From Bradyrhizobium sp. BTAi1 (GTDB lineage: Bacteria > Pseudomonadota > Alphaproteobacteria > Rhizobiales > Xanthobacteraceae): DNA of 64,000 nucleotides. A program made the translations under genes and the position numbers. Below, one piece after another: positions 56,102 to 64,000 of the stretch. A model generated the notes under the pieces. The model saw nothing but the letters and a program-made list of their open reading frames with translations. It was not told where the DNA came from and searched no databases. Position 1 is the first letter of the stretch. The number at the start of each line of letters is the position of its first letter. The stretch spans positions 7,149,501 to 7,213,500 of the forward strand of contig NC_009485.1 in NCBI RefSeq assembly GCF_000015165.1, in the 5' to 3' direction.

Positions 56102-56824
56102 TCAACCGGCTTTGGCGACCGCCTGAATCCTGAACGAATCAGTGAAGGCGTCGGGCGTCGCGCGATCGAACAGCATGCGCCGTTCGAACACGGTCGAGTG
56201 CAGGAACGGATAGCGCGCCAGAACCCTGTCACGCACGCTCGGCAGATGCGACGCCATCAGTCCGACCGGCTTCACGAGGCCCGGGAACAGGCGCGGCGGG
56301 CCCCACGTCTCATGCAGGAAAACGCGATGATAGAAGGCCTGGTGCTCGGGACGCACCATGGCGAGGCCATAGTCGGCATCGAAATGCACGCCGGCCATCG
56401 ACCCGAGGCGCACCGTCACGTAAGGCAGAGCCGTCCAGGACCTCGCTTTGTCGGGGTCCGCCACGAACCGCGTCGAGTCGACGAAAACCAGCCCCTCATC
56501 CAGCTTGGGATGGAGAACGTCGCCGAACACGTCGACCGAGGGCGACTTGCGCCAGGCGGGCGTGGCGATGTGGATGCGGATCGAGCTGCACAAATGCCCG
56601 TCCACATAGACCCCGAAGATCCAGCAGTTCGGCAGATCGTCATAATGATCGAAGACGCGCTCGTCTGGAGCGGGTGAGACGGCCCCTTCCCGCAGATAGG
56701 CCCTGTAGCGCAGACGATAGATCTCGTCTTTCTCCTCCGCCGTCCGCGCCAGTCGATAATCGACACGGTCGAGCAGGTCCAAACCTCGCATGCTCGCTGC
56801 GCTATTCGCGTCCGCAGCCCCCAT
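56102..56824 (-). CDS. FeeM-like N-acyl amino acid synthase / acyltransferase (autoinducer-synthase fold)
   Basis: A 240-residue protein resembling the FeeM/NasP group, relatives of LuxI-type acyl-homoserine-lactone synthases that join fatty acids from acyl-ACP to amino acids. Supporting segments are the early EIYRLRYRAYLREGAV, the strand GVYVDGHLCSSIRIHIA, the VFVDSTRFVADP segment and the YRVF-like YHRVFLHETWGPPRL. The catalytic Arg-Tyr-Arg at the N-terminus and the Asp/Glu cluster of the family seem present. ATG 56824 is preferred over TTG 56845. The acyl chain, acceptor and reaction are unverified. It lies between a GGDEF-EAL gene and pal, within the Tol-Pal cluster. Confidence 0.7.
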   Translation of the reverse strand: MGAADANSAASMRGLDLLDRVDYRLARTAEEKDEIYRLRYRAYLREGAVSPAPDERVFDHYDDLPNCWIFGVYVDGHLCSSIRIHIATPAWRKSPSVDVFGDVLHPKLDEGLVFVDSTRFVADPDKARSWTALPYVTVRLGSMAGVHFDADYGLAMVRPEHQAFYHRVFLHETWGPPRLFPGLVKPVGLMASHLPSVRDRVLARYPFLHSTVFERRMLFDRATPDAFTDSFRIQAVAKAG

Positions 56825-57100
56825 TACCAACCCCACTTCACACAACTTTTACGAGCTATCTCAACCTTAACAGCTCGTTAAAATCGGCGCAAAACATTCG
56901 CTGGTAGAGGGTTAACGCCGCATCGAATCCACAATGCCGATCATGGCTTATTGGGAAAAGCGCCCCCGGACAGCGTTCGTTTTGAGCATCTACCCAGCAT
57001 TTCAGCGAGAAATCGCACCTCACATGAAATGCCGCCGCACGCCCCACCACCACGTGCAGTTGTGCCATCTTGGCACGGGTTCGCGTCGATGGCGCGGCGA

Positions 57101-59434
57101 TCAGGCGATCGAGCGGATTCCGTTAAGGGGAGTGATCGCCTCGTCGGTCATTCGCCGGCCATGCGAGGCGTTCAGGAGCTGGCGGATGCGTATGGCAGGC
57201 ACGGGGCGGCTGAACAGATAGCCTTGCGCCTCGGTCACCGTGCCATCGGCACTGACCAGCTCGAGCTGCTCGTTGGTTTCGATGCCCTCGACCACAACCG
57301 ACATGCCGAGATCGGCAGACAGCCGGGCGACACCGCGCAGCAAGGTCAACGGGCGGTCGGTATCGATGCCCTCGAGGAAGGAGCGATCGATCTTCACCTT
57401 CTCGAGCGGGAAATTATGCAGATAGCTGAGGCTCGAATAGCCGGTGCCGAAATCGTCCAGCGAGATCCGGACGCCGAGCATGTGCAGCTGCGACAGCACA
57501 TCATGGGTCAGCTGGGTGTTGCGCAACAGCGAGGATTCGGTGATCTCGATCTCGAGGCGATGCGGCGGGAGGCCGGAGACTTCGAGGGCGTAGCGGACCT
57601 CGCTCAGGACGTCGCGCTGATGGAACTGCTGCGGAGAGAAGTTGACGGCGACGCTGACGGCGTCCGGCCACTTCATGCATTCGAGGCAGGCCTTGCGCAG
57701 GATCCACCGGCCGAGATCCACGATCAGGCCCATGTCTTCCGCGACGGGAATGATGTCGACCGGAGACACGGTCCCGCGCACCGGATGGTTCCAGCGCAGC
57801 AGCGCCTCGCAGGTCGAGATCTTGCCGGATTTGAGATTGACCAGCGGCTGATAGAACAGCTCGAATTCCTCGTTGGCCAGCGCCTTGCGCAGGTCGAGCT
57901 CGAGGATGCGGCGCGCCTCCACGGTCTGGGCCAGCTCGTCGCGGAAGAAGCAGAACGTGCCGCGTCCTTCGGCCTTGGCGCGATAGAGCGCCATGTCGGC
58001 GTTCTTCAGCAGCGTATCGGCGCTGATCCCCGGCGCGGTCATGGCGATGCCGACGCTGGCGCCGATCTCGACCAGATGATTGTCGATCTTGTAGCGCTCG
58101 CTCAGCTGGTCGACGATGCGCCGCGCCAACACCGCGGCGTCGTCATTGGAGCGGATGTTGCGCTGGAATACCACGAACTCATCGCCGCCGAAGCGGGCGA
58201 CGAAATCCTCCGGCCGCAGCATGTCACGCAGCCGCTCGGACACGGCGCAGAGCAGCTGATCGCCGCAGGGGTGGCCGAGCGTGTCGTTGACCTGTTTGAA
58301 GCGATCGAGGTCGACGAACAGCAGCGCCGAGAGCTCACCCTGGCGCGGCGGGATTCTCAGCAGCCGCTCGATTTCGTCGCGGAAGCTGACGCGGTTGGGC
58401 AGCGTCGTGAGCTCGTCATAGCGGGCGAGATGCGAGATCCGCGCCTCCGCATGGCGGCGCTCCGTGATGTCTTCGAGCAGCACCACGGCGCCGCCATCCG
58501 CCATCGGCTGGAACGTCCAGGACAGCGACCGGTCACGCATGATGTCCGGATCGCTGGTGATGATATTGTGGGTCTTGGTGTTCTCGATCTCCGACAGGAT
58601 CAGCCTGCCGCTGGCGGCCGAAATCGATCCGGAGAGCACGCAGGCATTGATGATATCGGCGGCGGTGCCGCCGGACTGCAGGATGTCCTCCGGCAGGCTC
58701 ATCATCTCGCCGAACCGGTGATTCATGACGGCAAGACGCCCGTCCGGGCGAAACATGCAGAGGCCATGCGGCATGTTGTTCAGCGCAGTATCGAACTGGT
58801 TGGCCAGCGCCGCCTCGCGGTCGCGGGCGGTCAGCGCATCGACGAAGATCTTTTGCAGGTTCTTGGTGATCTCGCGCAGCGCAAACAGGAATCCGGCGGC
58901 GACGAACGCCAGGCCGATATAGTAGATCGTGCCGTGGAGGATCAGTGCGATCGACGTGATGCCGAAGGACAATGCGATCTGGAGATGGTAGATCCAGGGC
59001 CTTCCGAAGGTCCGGCCGACACCGCCCGCGATGTAGCCGACGGTGACCACGATCGAGATCATGTGGACGACAGTATCGGTCGTCGCCAGCAGGCCGACGG
59101 CGCACCACAGGCCGAGCGCAGCCGCGTAGAGAATGGCGCCGAACTGATAGCGCATCTCCCACTTCTGCGCCAAAGCGGGCGTTGAATGAAGCCGGCCGAC
59201 GCGGTAGCAGTACATGTCGAACGTGCGCCATCCGCCGCTGAGGACGAGCAGCCCGACGCAGCACCAGAGCGATGTCAGCCCTGTCTTGGTCGCGGTGAGC
59301 GCAGCGGCCATCGCGACGAGGGCCGCACCCGCGCCCAGCGACTGCGGATTCTGGAATAGCGAATCGACCAGGGCAGCATTGATTGACGACTGCAATCGCT
59401 GGTCGATTTCATCGCTCTGCTTGATGACCTGCAT
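57101..59434 (-). CDS. Membrane GGDEF-EAL protein with 6-helix N-terminal sensor and PAS domain
   Basis: A 777-residue c-di-GMP enzyme. About six N-terminal helices (residues 35-190) form a membrane sensor, followed by a PAS domain (MPHGLCMFRPDGRLAVMNHRF, about 225-345), GGDEF at residues 416-420 and EAL at residue 543 (CEALLRW). RPED just upstream of GGDEF is a product-inhibition site, and DDFGTGYSSLSYL supports an active EAL domain. The GTG at 59443 is an alternative start to ATG 59434. It lies between tolB and the FeeM-like gene, both on the same strand, with gaps of 246 and 276 bases that could hold separate promoters. Confidence 0.93.
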   Translation of the reverse strand: MQVIKQSDEIDQRLQSSINAALVDSLFQNPQSLGAGAALVAMAAALTATKTGLTSLWCCVGLLVLSGGWRTFDMYCYRVGRLHSTPALAQKWEMRYQFGAILYAAALGLWCAVGLLATTDTVVHMISIVVTVGYIAGGVGRTFGRPWIYHLQIALSFGITSIALILHGTIYYIGLAFVAAGFLFALREITKNLQKIFVDALTARDREAALANQFDTALNNMPHGLCMFRPDGRLAVMNHRFGEMMSLPEDILQSGGTAADIINACVLSGSISAASGRLILSEIENTKTHNIITSDPDIMRDRSLSWTFQPMADGGAVVLLEDITERRHAEARISHLARYDELTTLPNRVSFRDEIERLLRIPPRQGELSALLFVDLDRFKQVNDTLGHPCGDQLLCAVSERLRDMLRPEDFVARFGGDEFVVFQRNIRSNDDAAVLARRIVDQLSERYKIDNHLVEIGASVGIAMTAPGISADTLLKNADMALYRAKAEGRGTFCFFRDELAQTVEARRILELDLRKALANEEFELFYQPLVNLKSGKISTCEALLRWNHPVRGTVSPVDIIPVAEDMGLIVDLGRWILRKACLECMKWPDAVSVAVNFSPQQFHQRDVLSEVRYALEVSGLPPHRLEIEITESSLLRNTQLTHDVLSQLHMLGVRISLDDFGTGYSSLSYLHNFPLEKVKIDRSFLEGIDTDRPLTLLRGVARLSADLGMSVVVEGIETNEQLELVSADGTVTEAQGYLFSRPVPAIRIRQLLNASHGRRMTDEAITPLNGIRSIA

Positions 59435-59680
59435 TCGTGGCACGCGTCCTGTTCGGCGCGTACTATTACCGTTTGCAGGTGAAGCCTTTCTGAGCGAACA
59501 TCGTTAGCGAACCCTTGCCACAGCCGCGAAGAGCCTGAATTCGCGTGGGAATTCAGCAAACTAGGCAAACCTTACCCAGGTCCTGCAACGGCTGGTTCTA
59601 TTTTCTCCCGGAACACGCGACGCGCGACTCCTCGGATCCGGTATACCAGGACGTGAGCAGGTCGCAATGACCACCCGAAT

Positions 59681-61069
59681 TTAGGACAGAAGCGGCGACC
59701 ATGCCGGGTCCGACGCGTAGCCGGGGCTCGGCACCTTCTGCTCGAAACGGCCTGAGACGTCGATCGTGTAGAGCGACGGGCCGGCAGTCCCGCCGGGATC
59801 GCGGAAGAACATCAGCACGCGCCCATTCGGCGAGAAGGTCGGCCCCTCATTGTGGAAGCCTGACGTGAGGATGCGCTCGCCCGAGCCGTCGGTCTTCATG
59901 ATGCCGATCGCGAATTGGCCGCCGCCCTGCTTGGTGAAGGCGATGTAGTCGCCGCGCGGCGACCAGACCGGCGTCGAATAGCTGCCCTCGCCGAACGAGA
60001 TGCGCTGCGCGCCGCCGCCATTGGCCGGCATCACATAGATCTGCGGCTTGCCGCCGCGATCGCTTTCGAAACAGATCTGATTGCCGTCCGGCGAGTAGCA
60101 TGGCGAGGTGTCGATCGCCGGCGTGTCGGTGAGCCGCGTGGTCGTGCGCGAGCGCAGATCCATCACAAACAGATTGGAGTTGCCGCCCTGCTGCAAGCTC
60201 AGGATGATGCGTTGGCCGTCGGGCGAGAAGCGCGGCGAGAACGACATGCCCGGGAAATTGCCGACGATCTCGCGCTGACCGGTCTCGATGTTCAACAGAT
60301 AGACCTTCGGGTCGCCCTGCCCGAACTCCATATAGGTGATTTCCTGGCTCGACGGCGAGAAGCGCGGCGTCAGCACGAGATCGGCGCCGCGGGTCAGATA
60401 GCGCACATTGGCGCCGTCCTGGTCCATCAGCGCCAGCCGCTTGACGCGGCGCTCCGACGGGCCGCTCTCGTCGACGAACACGACGCGGCTGTCGAAATAG
60501 CCCTTTTCGCCGGTCATCTGCGAATAGATCTGGTCGGAGATGATGTGGGCGATGCGCCGCCAATATTCGGGAGCCGTTACATATTGCTGGCCGGTGAGCT
60601 GCTGGCCCGAATTCGGGTCCCACAGCCGGAACTCGGCCTTGAGCCGCCCATCTGGCTGTCGCGTCGCGCGGCCGGTCACGAGCCCCTGCAGAGCGAGCGG
60701 CCTCCAGCTGGCGAATTGCGGCGGGGCCTCGAAATTGGCGATGCGCTCGGGAAACGCAGCCGGATCGACGGGCGCGAACAAACCACTGCGCTTGAGATTG
60801 TTGGTGATCACCTGCGAGATGCCGTTGCCGACATCGGCATCGCCAGCGCCGCCCGGTACGAAGGGCGGAATCGCGATCGGAATGGGCGCAAATTCGCCCG
60901 GCAGGATCGGCACCCGTTTTTGCGCCAAAGCAGAACGCATCGAACCCATTCCGGCCGCGCCAAGCGCGACCGCCCCCGCGATCAGCTGGCGGCGGGTCGG
61001 CGAAACGAGCGCGCGGCGCAGTCCGGATGGATCATGCATATCGTGAATTTGCTTCATGAGGGCAACCAT
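59681..61069 (-). CDS. tolB: Tol-Pal system beta-propeller protein TolB
   Basis: A periplasmic six-bladed beta-propeller that hands signals from TolA to Pal. The propeller shows repeated FSPDGxxI-type blades (PRFSPDGQRIILSL, CYSPDGNQICFES, TFSPNGRVLMFFRD), and the N-terminal domain carries the Tol-binding start. The signal region is unusual: TRRQLIAGAVALGAAG has twin Arg before a hydrophobic core, resembling a Tat signal. ATG 61069 is assigned (weak AGG upstream); ATG 61057 and 61039 are in frame. It follows tolA by eight bases. Confidence 0.93.
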   Translation of the reverse strand: MVALMKQIHDMHDPSGLRRALVSPTRRQLIAGAVALGAAGMGSMRSALAQKRVPILPGEFAPIPIAIPPFVPGGAGDADVGNGISQVITNNLKRSGLFAPVDPAAFPERIANFEAPPQFASWRPLALQGLVTGRATRQPDGRLKAEFRLWDPNSGQQLTGQQYVTAPEYWRRIAHIISDQIYSQMTGEKGYFDSRVVFVDESGPSERRVKRLALMDQDGANVRYLTRGADLVLTPRFSPSSQEITYMEFGQGDPKVYLLNIETGQREIVGNFPGMSFSPRFSPDGQRIILSLQQGGNSNLFVMDLRSRTTTRLTDTPAIDTSPCYSPDGNQICFESDRGGKPQIYVMPANGGGAQRISFGEGSYSTPVWSPRGDYIAFTKQGGGQFAIGIMKTDGSGERILTSGFHNEGPTFSPNGRVLMFFRDPGGTAGPSLYTIDVSGRFEQKVPSPGYASDPAWSPLLS

Positions 61070-61077
61070 AGACCTCG

Positions 61078-62084
61078 TTATGTCCGCCGTGCGTCGTCGT
61101 TGAACACTGGCTGGAAATAGCTCCAATCGTCGTAGAGCTTGGGCGGCAGATTATAGGGCTGGCACGCAATAATCGCGCGCTGAGCACTGTCGCGATAGGC
61201 CCGCAGAAACGGCGTATCGGCGGCTCCGACGGGAACGGGTGGGCCGTCCAGGGTGCCGTCACGTCGCAGCCTGACATTGAAGGCGACGACGGGATTGGCA
61301 TCGACCCCCGAATAAGGCGGCTTCCAGCATCGATTGACCTGCTGCTGGAACAACGCCACCCAGCTCGCCGAATTGTCCGCCGCCGCGCCGCGCGCCGAGC
61401 CCAGCGCCGCATTGGCATTGAGCTCGGCCCCGGTCACGGCCTGCCGCGTCGGGTCCTTCTGATTGATCAGGCTCGCCATCTTCTCGGCGTCGAACTTGCG
61501 TTCGCTCTTGTGCTTCGGCGGTTCCGGCGTCGCCGCAGCCGCCTGCTGCGGCTTCGGCGGCTGCTTCGGCTTGTCCTTGTTCAGCACGCTCGCGATCTGA
61601 TCCGGATTGAACGGGTCCGGCTTCTTCTCCTCCGGCTTGGGTTTCTCGGCCGGCGCTGGTTTCGGCGGCTCGGGCTTCTTCTCGGCCACCGGCTTCGGCG
61701 TGTCCGGCTGCTTCTCGACCGGCTTCGGCGGATCGGGCTTCTTCTCGAGCGGCTTCTCGGGCTTGGGTTGCGGCGTCGGCGCGGCGTCGGTCTCGGTGAC
61801 CGGCTTGGGATCGACCTTGCCGACGATGTCCTCGGTCGGCTTCTTCTCGCCGATCTTGTCGGCGAGGAGTTTTGCGACCTCCTTCTTGCCGGTCAGCGCA
61901 CCGGCCTTGGCCTTGGAGGTGTTGTCCTCCGAGATCACATCGACCGGAACCAGATCCTCCGGCGGCGCCACCATCGAGCGCGCGGAGAAGCTGAACAGAC
62001 CCCAGCCCAGCACGAGCACGTGCAAGGTCACGGACAGCACCGTGCCCTTGCGCGCGCGAACGAACCGGGTGAGGTCTGAGACCG

Positions 62085-62088
<4 letters not shown>
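61078..62088 (-). CDS. tolA: Tol-Pal system protein TolA
   Basis: A 336-residue TolA. One membrane helix (about residues 16-35) is followed by a long Lys/Pro/Glu-rich helical spacer (PKPEKPLEKKPDPPKPVEK-type repeats, about 105-205) and a C-terminal domain with NRCWKPPYSG and ACQPYNLPP, the usual TolA_C-like ends in alphaproteobacteria. It transmits the proton motive force of TolQR to TolB-Pal. The start overlaps the tolR stop by four bases. Confidence 0.93.
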
Positions 62089-62564
<476 letters not shown>

Positions 62565-62603
62565 CGTCTGGTACTCACCATCCGGACGCCACTATACCTG
62601 CCC

Positions 62604-63317
62604 TCATCCCCGCTCGTCGATCTGACGGGACAGGATGGCGGAAAATTCATCTGCGAAGCCTTCCAGCCGCTGCGCCTGCCGATTCACCTCGGAGGTGAAT
62701 TTGTTGTAGAAAATCGTTGCCGGAATGGCCGCGATCAGGCCGATCGCCGTGGCAAACAGCGCCTCGGCAATGCCGGGCGCCACGACGGCGAGCGAGGTAT
62801 TCTTCGACGCCGCGATCGACTGGAAGCTCGACATGATGCCCCAGACGGTGCCGAACAGACCGACGAACGGGCCCGCGGAGCCCACGGTGGCGAGCACCAG
62901 AAGCCGGCGTTCCAGCCGTTCCACCTCGCGCGCGATCGACACGTTCATGACCTTCTCGATGCGCATCTGCAGGCCGGCGAACGAGCGCGCATGACCTTCG
63001 AAGGAGCGCTTCCATTCGCGCATCGCCGCGACGAAGCAGGCTGCCATCGATTGCGTCGGCTTGGCGGAGAGCGCCCGATACAGTTCCTCGATCGACTCGC
63101 CGGACCAGAAGGCCTGCTCGAACCGGTCCATCGAACGGCGCGTGCGCGAATACAGAAACAGCTTGTCGATCGCGATCGCCCAGACCCAGACCGAGCAGGT
63201 GATGAGACCGAGCATGACGCCCTTGACCACCCAATGCGCCTGCCAGAACAGCGCGATCAGGGAGACGTCGCCGGAAACGACCGGAAGGGCGGCCGGAGCC
63301 ACGTCAGCCGGATTCAT
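62604..63317 (-). CDS. tolQ: Tol-Pal system protein TolQ (ExbB-like)
   Basis: A 237-residue inner-membrane protein with three helices. ATVGSAGPFVGLFGTVWGIMSSF and LAVVAPGIAEALFATAIGLIAAIPA are the two channel helices of the ExbB/TolQ family. ATG 63317 has GAGAGGA nine bases upstream; a start further upstream at 63338 is possible but the ribosome site is worse. The usual first gene of the cluster, ybgC, is not present; upstream lies 447 bases and then a DUF2852 gene. Confidence 0.95.
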   Translation of the reverse strand: MNPADVAPAALPVVSGDVSLIALFWQAHWVVKGVMLGLITCSVWVWAIAIDKLFLYSRTRRSMDRFEQAFWSGESIEELYRALSAKPTQSMAACFVAAMREWKRSFEGHARSFAGLQMRIEKVMNVSIAREVERLERRLLVLATVGSAGPFVGLFGTVWGIMSSFQSIAASKNTSLAVVAPGIAEALFATAIGLIAAIPATIFYNKFTSEVNRQAQRLEGFADEFSAILSRQIDERG

Positions 63318-63764
63318 TGGCAATATCCTCTCAAACATCCCGGCGGTCCGGGACCCATGCAGCCGCCGTTGCACGGCGGACGCCGTCGCGGCGGAAGCGC
63401 CTGCGCGAGAAAGCCCGATCCTGATCGCTTTAAGAGGCCCGCCGAAGCCATCAGCGGCCTGCTTCCTCTGCCAACGTGTCAAAACAAGGGCTCTCGGCGC
63501 GCGTAAGCGCCCCTTAACCAAACCCCCATCGGGGTTAAGGCGGGGTTACCGCGGAGAATTGCGGAGGTCAAAGGCCCAGCCCAGCCAGCCAGATAGAGCC
63601 TTTGTGATCAGACCCCGGCCAATCGGGGGCGCGATCGGCCAGCGGCGACCTGCCGCAGCAAGAGGTATCGGGAGACGCAAAACGCCCGCCGGCAGGAACC
63701 GCGGCGGGCGTCTTGAGCCGATTTTGGGTCAGGGCTGGGGCTGAAGGCCCTGCGGATCAGCCGA
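63318..63764. other. 447-base region upstream of tolQ
   Basis: No convincing gene. It should contain the tol promoter. A CCCTTAACC (63511-63519) and GGTTAAGG (63533-63540) pair forms an inverted repeat that could be an operator. The DUF2852 terminator lies at 63681-63712. An open frame through it on either strand lacks protein-like composition. Confidence 0.4.
63681..63712 (-). terminator. Terminator of the DUF2852 gene
   Basis: A perfect 10-bp stem (63682-63691 with 63702-63711), 10-base loop, followed on the minus strand by TTTTGCGTCTCC. Confidence 0.7.
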
Positions 63765-64000
63765 TCAGGTCTGCGGCGGCTGCTCGTTCGGCGGAGTCGG
63801 ACGCGGCTTGTGCTGGGCCATGAAGGCGTCGAACTCCTCCTTGTCCTTGGCGTGGCGCAGCCGCGTCAGGAAGTCGCGGAACTCCTGCTGCTCCTCTTCC
63901 AGCCGGCGCAGCGTCTCCATACGGTATTCATCGAAGGCACGGTTGCCGCTCGAGGCCGGCTGCGAAAAGCCGAAGCCGAACCCGCGGCGCTCCATCTTGT
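63765..64000 (-). CDS. DUF2852 protein, C-terminal part (5' end outside window)
   Basis: At least 78 residues of a DUF2852 protein. The segment GFGFSQPASSGNRAFDEYR followed by ETLRRLEEEQQEFRDFL and a basic HAKDKEEFDAFM is the C-terminal signature. Family members are about 130-170 residues with N-terminal membrane helices, so the start is almost certainly beyond base 64000; the in-frame ATG at 63995 would give only this soluble tail. Function is unknown. Confidence 0.8.
   Translation of the reverse strand, partial: KMERRGFGFGFSQPASSGNRAFDEYRMETLRRLEEEQQEFRDFLTRLRHAKDKEEFDAFMAQHKPRPTPPNEQPPQT

Noticed and set aside
56825..57100. Possible lux-box near the FeeM-like gene
   Set aside because: No 18- to 20-base dyad of the LuxR type was found, and no luxR-type gene is nearby.
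56951..59185. 744-codon plus-strand frame opposite the GGDEF-EAL gene
   Set aside because: The minus-strand gene has intact GGDEF, EAL and PAS motifs; the opposite frame has none.

Overview
The window reads as one continuous stretch of core chromosome from a GC-rich alphaproteobacterium, most likely Bradyrhizobium or a close relative in the Nitrobacteraceae. This rests on high GC throughout, the nirK-nirV pair, GapR (DUF2312), the split three-gene pnt transhydrogenase, DUF1036, DUF1244 and DUF2852 proteins, the alphaproteobacterial Tol-Pal cluster, and short palindromic intergenic repeats of a type common in that group. I see no integrase, insertion sequence, phage gene, CRISPR array, rRNA or tRNA.

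Layout. 1-3435 (+): 3' end of nirK, nirV, and an unrecognised 573-residue protein with a nucleosidase-like C-terminus. 3533-4911 (-): scoAB CoA-transferase. 5210-7171 (+): AsmA-type protein. 7306-11522 (+): sugar-type ABC binding protein, two permeases and an alpha/beta hydrolase, with no ATPase. 11755-16271 (-): a diverged GlpD followed by a PotA/B/C-type polyamine importer with no binding protein. 16397-22831: a PAS/GGDEF/EAL protein, an LhgO-type oxidase, four small proteins (two of them DUF465) and a soluble diguanylate cyclase. 22918-24983 (+): purE, purK and rpsU. 25239-33302 (-): a membrane-anchored low-complexity protein, then an apparent operon of pntAA-pntAB-pntB, hydrolase, NhaD/CitMHS-like antiporter, ChaA antiporter and cupin, preceded by a 50-residue cytochrome-oxidase-subunit-IV-like gene. 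33408-34054 (-): Doc/AbrB toxin-antitoxin pair. 34123-37731: pepF (-) and a sigma54 activator (+). 38051-45321: L,D-transpeptidase, DUF882 peptidase-like protein, gapR (-), DUF1244 (-), DUF1036 and pyruvate kinase. 45328-50479: two polytopic glycosyltransferase-like genes flanking a TetR regulator (-), and a secreted lipase-like hydrolase (+). 50724-64000 (-): tolQ-tolR-tolA-tolB, a GGDEF/EAL protein, a FeeM-like N-acyltransferase, pal, cpoB, tilS and ftsH, with a DUF2852 gene cut by the window edge upstream of tolQ.

How the genes fit together. Envelope maintenance dominates the last 26 kb (Tol-Pal, CpoB, FtsH, L,D-transpeptidase, DUF882, AsmA elsewhere). A second theme is cyclic-di-GMP: three GGDEF proteins lie in the window, and one sits with a FeeM-like acyltransferase inside the Tol-Pal cluster, the most unexpected arrangement here. 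A third is proton and ion economy: transhydrogenase and two cation/proton antiporters appear to share a transcript. The strongest candidates for something undescribed are the helical-plus-nucleosidase fusion next to nirKV and the FeeM/GGDEF-EAL insertion between tolB and pal. All functional calls come from sequence motifs read by eye; no database search was run.
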